In this document: positions 56,499-64,000 of the stretch, one piece after another | Numbering within the stretch: the stretch's first letter is position 1 | How the letters are laid out: each line of letters starts with the position of its first letter | From: Cryphonectria parasitica EP155 | Lineage: Eukaryota > Ascomycota > Sordariomycetes > Diaporthales > Cryphonectriaceae | Direction of reading: 5' to 3' | NCBI RefSeq assembly: GCF_011745365.1 | Contig: NW_024468909.1 | Location: 992,001-1,056,000 of the forward strand | Length of the DNA stretch: 64,000 nt | Program-made: the position numbers and the translations under genes | Notes under the pieces: generated by a model | Database searches by the model: none | The model's input: the letters and a program-made list of their open reading frames with translations, nothing else | Told to the model about the DNA's origin: nothing

Positions 56499-57713
56499 AT
56501 GTCTACCATCAAGATCATTGGCGCTGGACTTTCCGGCCTCACCTTGGCACTTGCCCTTCACCAACAGGGAATCCCATCAACGGTTTATGAGTCTCGGCCT
56601 GCCCCTCTAAATATCGGTGGCGCTGTGATGTTGTCTCCCAACGCCCTGCGAGTCCTTCACGCTCTCGACTTGTATAACAAGGTCAAATCCAAGGGCTACA
56701 ACTTCAATACGCTGGAATACAAGGATGGCCCTGGCAACCTGCTCGAAACATATGAGTTTGGAAGCCAGGAAAAGTATGGCTTCCAAGCTCTGCGCGTCTA
56801 CAGGCATGTCCTCATCGATACACTGGTCGAAGAGCTGAAGGAGAAGGGGATTTCCGTAATTTTCGGCAAAAAGTTCTCTCATGTGGTCAAGGACGAAGAG
56901 AATGGCGTCACCTTTGCCTTTACAGATGGCACCACAGAGACAGCCCAGCTCCTTGTCGGTGCTGATGGCATCCATTCAAAAGTCCGACGCCATCTGTATC
57001 CAGACCTGGAACCACAATTCATCCACATGGCGGGGATCACAGCAGCAGTTCCCACAAGCCAGCTCAAGCTTCCGGAGGGCTACCACATCCCTGTCACCAT
57101 CACCTCGCCCAACGGCGCATTTGTCATCGCGCCTCAGGAGCCGGATGGCTCAGAGGTGCTCATTGGAAAACAGCGACGGTTGCTGGAGCAGAGCCAGGCC
57201 GGCTGGGAGAAGACGCTCGAGGCTAAGGAAGACGCCGTGCGCTTCCTACAGCAGGACAATGAGCTATTCCCCGAGATTGTCCAGAACGCCACATCGCACA
57301 TCAGCACCTCCAAGCTGAACATTTGGCCATTCTTCATTGTGCCTAGGCTCGACCAGTGGGCGTCTGAAACGCGCCGCGTCATCATCCTCAGCGACGCTGC
57401 GCATGCCATTCCTCCGTCGGCCGGCCAGGGCATCAACCAGGCCTTTGAGGACGTGTACATGCTGGCCCTGCTGCTGGGTCGTGCTTCAGAGATTACCAGC
57501 CAGCAGCAGGCGTTGACCTTTTGGCAGTTTTACCGCCAGGGTCGTGTGGACAAGGTCCTGGAGCTGAACAGACAGATTGACCTGCGGCGGATGCCCAGCA
57601 GCGATGCGGTGGTGGGAAGCGGGAGCGGCTTGGTGAAGGAGGAGTTCGATCTCGAGTGGCTTTACAAGCCTGATTTCAAGGGCGTTGTTGATGACTGGGT
57701 TGCGAAGCAGTAG
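56499..57713 (+). CDS. FAD-dependent monooxygenase (TetX/salicylate-hydroxylase-like)
   Basis: 404 residues, single exon. The start MSTIKIIGAGLSGLTLALAL forms the N-terminal FAD motif; upstream in-frame sequence is leader. Motif two is LLVGADGIHSKVRRHL, and motif three is IILSDAAHAIPPSAGQGINQAFEDVYML, with the D-A-A-H and P-x-x-G-Q-G pattern of group-A aromatic hydroxylases and TetX-like enzymes. It should use NAD(P)H and O2 to hydroxylate or inactivate a small organic substrate. It is unrelated in detail to the other monooxygenase at 10.8-12.1 kb. The strong TATA element and CGGCCG sites suggest inducible expression. Substrate unknown. Confidence 0.92.
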   Translation: MSTIKIIGAGLSGLTLALALHQQGIPSTVYESRPAPLNIGGAVMLSPNALRVLHALDLYNKVKSKGYNFNTLEYKDGPGNLLETYEFGSQEKYGFQALRVYRHVLIDTLVEELKEKGISVIFGKKFSHVVKDEENGVTFAFTDGTTETAQLLVGADGIHSKVRRHLYPDLEPQFIHMAGITAAVPTSQLKLPEGYHIPVTITSPNGAFVIAPQEPDGSEVLIGKQRRLLEQSQAGWEKTLEAKEDAVRFLQQDNELFPEIVQNATSHISTSKLNIWPFFIVPRLDQWASETRRVIILSDAAHAIPPSAGQGINQAFEDVYMLALLLGRASEITSQQQALTFWQFYRQGRVDKVLELNRQIDLRRMPSSDAVVGSGSGLVKEEFDLEWLYKPDFKGVVDDWVAKQ

Positions 57714-57934
57714 GGAGAGATTTTGTTCTAAAAAGGCGATGCTTTGAGAATTTTGTGTATCTTTGGTTCATATTTTGAATTTTGACTTATCAATCTCTTC
57801 ACGGGTTTCTTCCTGGATACTTGGCCATGTCATACTTTGATCTATGTCCCTCTCGCCAAGCATCAATTGACAATCGTAGTCCTTGTGTCCACTGACTGTT
57901 CATATACAGTCAAATTTGAAAATAATTCAGCTAG

Positions 57935-58759
57935 CTATACAAGCGCCTTGAGAACATCATGGTTGCCGAAATAGATCATCAGGTCAAAGTTGCTCCGATC
58001 TCCATATTTGTCGTAGGCTTGCTTAATATCTACCTGCACGATATCTAGCCGCTCTTCGCCCTCAAGCCGCGTCATAGTCTCGGATTCTTGCAGCACGCCC
58101 TTGGCGCACCGAACCAACTTTGAACGCTCACACAGCAAGTTCCACGCCCGATGCAAAGACTTGTCTAGCGATGTGGCGTACAGGGTTATGTCCTCCCACG
58201 GCGTGTCGCGTAGCTGATCATATGCCACATCCAGCAGCGGGCAGATGTAGTCTCGCACCACATCCCTCGTGGTGGGCTCAACGATAGTTCGAAAATGTAT
58301 TACGCGAAGGCGTCTGAGGCTTCGCCCCATTTGGTGTACCCAGAACGCCGCGAGAACGTCCCGAGCTCGTGGCCTGTGTGGCTCCTCGCGGGAGTCCCTC
58401 TCTGTGCCAATGAAGTGGACGACGAGTATTTCGGAATCTTCTTGGTATATACCATTTTCGACAATGGACAGCCGGGCAATGTAGGACATCATCCCGACCT
58501 CATGGATGTCGTATGTGATCAAGGCCCTGTCGCCAGTTGAACACCCACTTGGGGGTGAGACTTCGTAACGGAGCTCCCTGAAGGCTACGGTACTCGCAGC
58601 TCCAAGGCTTCGACGTGTGCTGAGCTGATGATCCTCAGTTGGAGGAGAAGAATTGGATTCAGAAAGCCAGGGCATGGTTCGTCTGGACTCGTGTGATGGC
58701 TGTCTTAGATGAGATATGGAGGCACCCATTTTTGGAAAGGTTCGGATGAACTGAGTCAT
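57935..58759 (-). CDS. Orphan protein, possibly N-myristoylated
   Basis: A 274-residue frame from 58759, or 264 residues from an internal ATG at 58729 that begins MGASISHL. That internal start fits the N-myristoylation pattern (Gly2, Ser6). The N-terminal 50 residues are Ser/Arg-rich and disordered. From about residue 60 the protein alternates strands and helices (FRELRYEVSPPSG, SEILVVHFIGTE, AFWVHQMGRSLRRLRVIHFRTIVEP, WNLLCERSKLVRCAKGVLQE) and ends LMIYFGNHDVLKALV. I do not recognise a domain. Composition looks coding rather than random. No introns are needed. Function unknown. Confidence 0.55.
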   Translation of the reverse strand: MTQFIRTFPKMGASISHLRQPSHESRRTMPWLSESNSSPPTEDHQLSTRRSLGAASTVAFRELRYEVSPPSGCSTGDRALITYDIHEVGMMSYIARLSIVENGIYQEDSEILVVHFIGTERDSREEPHRPRARDVLAAFWVHQMGRSLRRLRVIHFRTIVEPTTRDVVRDYICPLLDVAYDQLRDTPWEDITLYATSLDKSLHRAWNLLCERSKLVRCAKGVLQESETMTRLEGEERLDIVQVDIKQAYDKYGDRSNFDLMIYFGNHDVLKALV

Positions 58760-59928
58760 GGAGATAGAAAGTATGGTAATTCTTCAGACAGAAGCCTGAA
58801 GCTTTTGATCGATAAAATTCAAACGGTTTGGCTAGGAGACTTGCAAATGCAAAGGCGACAATGTAATATGCCTTTCGTGTTGAATATCTTCCCAACAGTC
58901 TTCAGGGCTTGATTTCCGTCGTAAAGGCTTGTGTCCGAGTAACATGTCCGAAATAGGCAAATGTTGAGGCGAGGGGGCTCAGAACACTGATTATGGTGCT
59001 CTTGAGTGTGATGAGAAGTCCTGCACGTTCCCCAAAATTATTTGGGTCTTTTCATTCTGCTCGACCATTTTAGTAAATCCTCACGGCGGAGCACGCACAG
59101 TAGGCACAACAACAATAGTGAGATATTCGTGGATAATCCTAAAGGCTCATGAGACTTACAGTCATGTACCACTCGTCTCTTCGCCTCTGACAGGGTGTTA
59201 TGAAGCCCAAGGCGATGAATGCCTACCTCCCTTCGACGGCACACAGGCGGGTAGTAAGCCAGACAATAAGTAGAAAGTTGATCAATGTACACTTTCAAGA
59301 AGCAGCGTACGTCCTGCTGAACGCCACCCCCTCAGTCCAAATTAGGGCTATGCAGTTGCTCTACAGACATCATGTCTTGTACGACCTCGTCTGAGAAAGG
59401 CCGTGGGACAGATCCCGTGTGTCTCGGAGCGGCTTCACAGAAAACAATACAACCCAGTTGGCTCTTGAATTTGGCTTTCTGTGTTACAACGACGGAGTTC
59501 CGACAGATCTTCCTTCTCATACCACGGCGTTCAAGCTGAGCATCTAGATGTCACCAATGTAATCTTCTTAAGTACGTATAGTTTCATCATGTTCACGTTT
59601 AATTAAACTTGGAACTTTGTTACCACCATAAGCATCTTGCGAGTGTTACGATTCGGTTCTAGAACGCCTTTGCATGGACCACTCTGGCGACATGCCAGTT
59701 GAAAATAGCACAAAACGCTTAGGAGGTATGGTTATTTCCTTCTGTGCAAGCAAAGTCAAAACCTTATCTGCGAGAAGATCCGATTCGTGGGAGGGTCACA
59801 GCTCATTGAAGCCAGATTTTCAAACGCAAACTATATGCCACTGCTTTCGTTCTCTCAGGGTATCTTGGCTACCACACCATAAGTACATGTGTTCTAGTAT
59901 TAAAAATAAAGCTCACCCCCCTGTATCG
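58760..59928. other. Intergenic region
   Basis: No supported gene. AT-rich sequence with TTAATTAA-type stretches near 59600. Confidence 0.45.
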
Positions 59929-61230
59929 TTAACTCCATTCGAGTATGCGGCCCCGAACTCCCTTGCTATGATCGCATACTGCGAGCAACTGAGTATCATT
60001 CAATCTAAAGACACCCGGCCAGAATGACGATGGAGGACAAGCAGGCTGAGCAGTCTGCTGCCACTGTATCTTCCCATCGACCAGAGGCCCACCAAACACA
60101 GCTTTGACCGACGCCTTTCTGGGCCAGTCCCTCTTCTCCACATCCATGTCCGTCATAAACACCGTGGCCAGACCCCCATTGGCAAAAGCCTCAATCTGTG
60201 GAGAACCCGCATTTGCACCGGGCTGCGCCTCAAAGACAACCTGTCGATGGCCCCAGGTGGACCCGTCATCATACGAGATGACGGCCTCCACCGAGAACGT
60301 CCTGTGTCTCGTCGTCTCAAAGACCATGACCAGTGCCGGCTGCCCTCGGTCCGTGGTGCTCGCAATACCAGTCATGCCGTCGCGCAACAGCTCCTCCGCG
60401 CCCGTGATGGTCCTTGCGTCTGTCCAGGTCCGACCCCGATCGTATGACGTCCGCATCATGGTATCCTGGTCCCTCGCCTGCAGCTCCTGCGAGTACGTCA
60501 TCTGGACCTCGCCGGCCAAGCCGATCCGCATAAAGGGCTCCCATAGCCCCCAGGGCGCCGGCTTCTCTGCGGCTTGCGACAGGTACTTCCACGTCCGGCC
60601 GCCGTCGAGCGATTCACAGACCGTAATGCGGAAATAAATAGACTTGCGGTTTTTGATGGGGTCTACGACATCATGGTTCCGAAAGGCGGCCAGCACTTTC
60701 GGGTGAGGCTCGGTCTCGGAGGCGGGCACCTCGAGTAGGAAGAGGTTGCCGCAGTTGTGATCGCACCGGGTCACCTCGCCCCAGGGCTCGAATGTCCTCC
60801 CGTTGTCGGTGCTGCGCTTGATGGTGAGGACATGGGTGGGCGCCTCGATGTGGGTGAAGCCTAGCAGGATAGAGCCGTCTGAGAGACGAGTGAGCCGTGG
60901 ATATGTGGCGTGGGAAGTGTGCAGCACCAGGTCCTCGTCCAGAACGTGCCCAGAGGTGCTGATTGAGGGCTGCTCGGCTGTTGAGGAGGACCCACCAGAA
61001 GCAGGAGGCGGAGGAGGAGGAGGAGGAGGAGGAGGAGGAACAGGAGGAAGAGGAGAATCAGGCACTGGATCTGGTCTGTTGAGGTTGAGCTTGTCTGTTA
61101 TTATTTGTTGTGGCCTGGATCCTGTGTAGGCCGTCGTTTTGTAGAGGCCCAGAATGAGAAGAATGATCAGGACCACAGACACCACTCCAATTGATCTTCT
61201 ACGTGTAATAATGGCAAGCATTATCAACAA
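59929..61230 (-). CDS. Membrane-anchored BNR-repeat (sialidase-like) glycosidase-type protein
   Basis: 433 residues without introns. Residues 1-12 are basic, 13-30 form a membrane span (IGVVSVVLIILLILGLY), and a linker with 12 consecutive Pro follows (about 63-76), giving a type II anchor with the domain outside the cell or in the Golgi lumen. The body is a six-bladed-propeller-like fold with Asp-box motifs: STDNGRTFEPW, SLDGGRTWKYL, SYDRGRTWTDA and SYDDGSTWGHR. Early residues (YPRLTRLSDGSILLGF) match fungal sialidase/GH93-type enzymes. The anchor suggests a cell-wall or secretory-pathway enzyme. Whether it cleaves sialic acids, arabinan or another glycan cannot be told here. Confidence 0.85.
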   Translation of the reverse strand: MLIMLAIITRRRSIGVVSVVLIILLILGLYKTTAYTGSRPQQIITDKLNLNRPDPVPDSPLPPVPPPPPPPPPPPPASGGSSSTAEQPSISTSGHVLDEDLVLHTSHATYPRLTRLSDGSILLGFTHIEAPTHVLTIKRSTDNGRTFEPWGEVTRCDHNCGNLFLLEVPASETEPHPKVLAAFRNHDVVDPIKNRKSIYFRITVCESLDGGRTWKYLSQAAEKPAPWGLWEPFMRIGLAGEVQMTYSQELQARDQDTMMRTSYDRGRTWTDARTITGAEELLRDGMTGIASTTDRGQPALVMVFETTRHRTFSVEAVISYDDGSTWGHRQVVFEAQPGANAGSPQIEAFANGGLATVFMTDMDVEKRDWPRKASVKAVFGGPLVDGKIQWQQTAQPACPPSSFWPGVFRLNDTQLLAVCDHSKGVRGRILEWS

Positions 61231-63876
61231 ATCAATGCGCCACAGGCGATGGCTGTGTGGCCGTTGTCTGTCCTTGTCTTCGTTGTGGCCTATTGTGTCG
61301 GTGTGTCGTGACCCGCAGAGCCTGCGCTTGTTTTTTTTCCCGCTTCGTTCCCTTTTTCTGAAAAAGGCTTGGTGAAATGACGTCGTTTCATCTTTGGGCC
61401 AGAAGCAGTAATAATCGTCGGTTATCAGATCCGGTCCGCTGCGACCTTATGCCAGGGTTCTGGCGCTCTCACCCTCCAGGGGTTTGAAGGGGCGAGGGAC
61501 CAAAATCTCAGCACTCTAATTTTCCACCTCGCCGTCCATAGCTACCGTTGACGTGCAGGATGTGTTTATCTGGATCTCCCGATGGATTTATGTAAGCCAC
61601 GCACACAGTAAATCTTCTGTCTTGTGCCAGCTTGTTGATTGTCATGTGGCTATTTGGATGGACTTAAATGAAGGTATCTCTCTCTCTCTCTCTCGGGCTC
61701 TAGAATTGTCCTTCAAAACCCTAGTTTCCCAACAAAATAGCAGACGAGAGTGGAGCAGAGCAGATAGCGCATCCAGCGCCGGTGACAACCCTCCGCATTG
61801 GATTACGAATCACCCTCGCCATAGTAGTAAGCCAGCAAATTGAGAGGGTGGGAGGGGGTGCGTGGTGTTTCCGTATCACAGGCATCTTGTTGCTCCAGTC
61901 CTGGTGTCGCGTGACAGGTCACACAGGTCAAAGAGCAAATTCAATGGCCCACAGACGGACGTCTGAGCCTGCCACTTCATCAAGTATCCACACAGACAAG
62001 GGATACTATGTATCGAGGTCAGGGGACCTGGTCAATTATCAGAAATTCTATGCGACAAACTTCATTGTTAACGTGGTAGCAGGAACTTTTAAGATAGGAA
62101 ACTGATGCCTGTCGAATAATTCACTGGGTCTCATTCAGACCGCTAAAGTACTTCCTTATGTAGCTTTAATCATAATTGGACAAGGCCGGCGCGGAGAGGG
62201 AAAGCATATAATGCAATACGACATGGCGACCAAATATTGTATCAAATTCGAGTTTATTTTTACATCTTACTTTTCGACTGAAACTGAACACGAACTTATA
62301 CTTCTGTCAACAAACCATGAGGACTAGCTTGAAGAAATGATGCAAGATCCAGCGGACCCGGCCAAGTGTTCCCCGTACCAAACTTGAAGCGAATTGACGG
62401 CAGCCCCTTAGCCAAGGAACCTGTCATCGGTAATGATTCCGAATCTTGCGACAGTCGTCTCTTATATTGTTACTCTGCTGTCAGTGCAGCGGACATGCCG
62501 GAAAGACATCGTGTCCGTAATCCCGCGTCCGAGTATGTTCCGCCAGTTCTGGCTTGTGCGAAACACACACATGCACGTACGCAGACACACACGAAAAGGC
62601 TTCAAGGCCGAGGAATGGAACACAGTGTAGAGGTTGCCCTTCGAAATTTTAACTACAATCATACGAGACAACTGTTAGAACGGTGGAGCTGTCAAGAGGT
62701 GGGGGGGGGGCGCGTGTATGTGTGCTAGAAAACCCCATACGGCCCCGGATCGCCTTGGTTCCTTGCATTAAATGGACCCTGGCATTTGCACCACAGGGTC
62801 TTAAAAAGGTCCCTTGGTCCCCTTTAGTTCTCCCGACGGCTCTCCCGCAAGTAAAGCCTCCTTGAGCCGTGCCGTGTTCGCAAGATTTAGCGTAACCGAG
62901 CTTCCCGGCATGCCTTTTTATTATTGTTTTCTCCGTTTCACACTGTACGCTGCATCCTATTCAACGTCCATGTGGAGAAGATTTGATTAAACGCCCGGTA
63001 CACCACGCCCGCCTTTGAATTTGTAAATTTCTTCCCTTTGCTTCTTCAGCTGACACGAGTGTCTGAGCATGAGTTTAACCCCATGTGAAAATTTGGGAGG
63101 AGATGGGGCTCGGACTGATGAGGTGGACCGCTGTTCAGAGCACAAACACAGACATACATGCACAAAAACACATCCATGGTTACCTCAGAGTCTAGGGGCC
63201 ATCATAAACCCGTCCAGAGCCGACCAGGGCGATTTATCACAAAAACCCCAGTTTCAGGGTTCCTCTCGTCTGCGTTCTGCGGTCTGAGTGTGACTTGACC
63301 GATCTGCGGTGTAGAAGATCCAATGCAACGTCGATATTATCAGGACCCGCCGAGGTTCAATCGAACCACCCCTTTTAGACTCAGCCTTACTCCGGGAGCG
63401 AGCAAATATGACAAGGGCTGTAACTGCTCCCTGCGAACCGAGTTCGGGGGTGGGCATCTAAGGTTTTTTTCTTCTTCTTCTTCTCCCCGCTCCCCTTCCA
63501 TTCCTCCCACTGGACGTCAACGAAACGATCTCTTGGCTCCACTGGATATCGTACGATGGCCACGCTTGCGACAGGAATGTGTGGTCCGTGGTCTCGAATT
63601 CCGAGCAAACGGTCATGAAGTTGTGGAGTGATTCGAGGGCTAGTCAATATGATATGTGATATGTTGTTACCCAGTTGGTTCAGGTACCACAACATTTAAA
63701 AGGTGGGAAGAGGCTCTTTTTGGCGATTGTAGTGGGAAAAAACCTTCTAGAATATTTCCCACGACTCGCTTCTGAAGCTCTGATCAATTAATTAATCTGG
63801 CTTTTGGTTTCCCCCCCTCGATATCTTTCGCCTCTGGCTGTCAGACCCAGCGCCAAACTGACAGCTTCTCCACACA
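61231..63876. other. Intergenic region between divergent genes
   Basis: 2.6 kb between the sialidase-like gene and the flavohaemoglobin start. (TC)9 lies at 61677-61694, G10 at 62701-62710, and a TTC-rich tract at about 63465-63483. No gene was recognised. Confidence 0.45.
61677..61694 (+). repeat. (TC)9 microsatellite
   Basis: Perfect dinucleotide array. Confidence 0.9.
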
Positions 63877-64000
63877 ATGTCTCACAACCTGTCCTATCAC
63901 CAGATGCGTCTGGTGAAGGCCACCATTCCCGAACTTCGCTCGCAGGGCGAAAGGATCACGGAAATCATGTACGGCAACATGTTGAGGGCCCACCCAGAGC
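63877..64000 (+). CDS. Flavohaemoglobin (nitric oxide dioxygenase), N-terminus only
   Basis: Only 41 codons lie in the window. The visible protein (MSHNLSYHQMRLVKATIPEL ... GERITEIMYGNMLRAHPE) matches the opening globin helices A and B of flavohaemoglobins, whose consensus reads QxxIVKATVPxL...TxxFYxNMLxxHPEL. The full enzyme has a globin domain followed by FAD and NAD domains and detoxifies nitric oxide to nitrate. An intron or altered downstream domain cannot be excluded because the gene leaves the window. Confidence 0.85.
   Translation, partial: MSHNLSYHQMRLVKATIPELRSQGERITEIMYGNMLRAHPE

Noticed and set aside
10780..57713. Secondary-metabolite gene cluster containing both FAD monooxygenases and the acyl-CoA ligase
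   Set aside because: The genes are tens of kilobases apart with housekeeping genes between, and no PKS, NRPS, terpene cyclase, prenyltransferase or cluster regulator is present.
1..64000. CRISPR array, prokaryotic defence system or viral insertion
   Set aside because: The sequence is eukaryotic (introns, nuclear tRNA); no regularly spaced repeats, cas-like or viral genes were seen.

Overview
This window looks like a chromosomal segment of a filamentous ascomycete (Pezizomycotina, probably Sordariomycetes). The evidence is short GT-AG introns of about 55-180 nt with CTGAC/CTAAC-like branch sites, pyrimidine-rich promoters, long intergenic spaces, an intron-containing tRNA-Pro, and fungus-type families (large-subunit catalase, sedolisin, SSU1/Mae1-type transporter, peroxisomal acyl-CoA ligase ending in SKL). 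I cannot name the species from the sequence alone. About 21 protein-coding loci, one tRNA gene, one gene remnant and one DNA transposon are supported. Most coding regions were read as exon chains, because open frames alone miss the first exons of several genes.

Left part (1-12 kb): the 5' end of an SSU1/Mae1-like transporter runs off the left edge. It is followed by a CMP/dCMP-deaminase-like gene with a long insertion between its zinc motifs, a 5'-truncated aldo/keto reductase remnant, a small two-exon Cys-rich protein, a mitochondrial BolA-like protein, and a 2.9-kb pogo/Fot1-like transposon. The transposon has 90-bp terminal inverted repeats with internal architecture (9-bp hairpins and a pair of 16-bp direct repeats), but its transposase is full of stop codons of the kind repeat-induced point mutation makes. 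A PaxM-type FAD monooxygenase follows.

Middle (14-37 kb): a kinase-fold protein, a secreted type-B carboxylesterase, a cation/Ca2+ exchanger, a nucleoside-hydrolase-like gene with a 30-nt micro-exon, a small secreted protein, a seven-exon sedolisin, tRNA-Pro, two tiny genes (one with a GC-AG intron, one His-rich) and a large-subunit catalase.

Right part (37-64 kb): a secreted arylsulfotransferase, a peroxisomal acyl-CoA ligase, a nuclear-looking coiled-coil protein, a ferric reductase, a second FAD monooxygenase with CGGCCG sites upstream, a possible myristoylated orphan, a membrane-anchored BNR/sialidase-like protein, and the first 41 codons of a flavohaemoglobin at the right edge.

The genes do not form an obvious operon-like pathway or a biosynthetic cluster: there is no PKS, NRPS, terpene synthase or cluster regulator. 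Several are redox enzymes (catalase, ferric reductase, two flavin monooxygenases, flavohaemoglobin), and several are secreted. No wholly unknown multi-gene system was found. The most unusual items are the transposon TIR architecture, the frame-switching deaminase, the nucleoside-hydrolase micro-exon and the compact His-rich protein.
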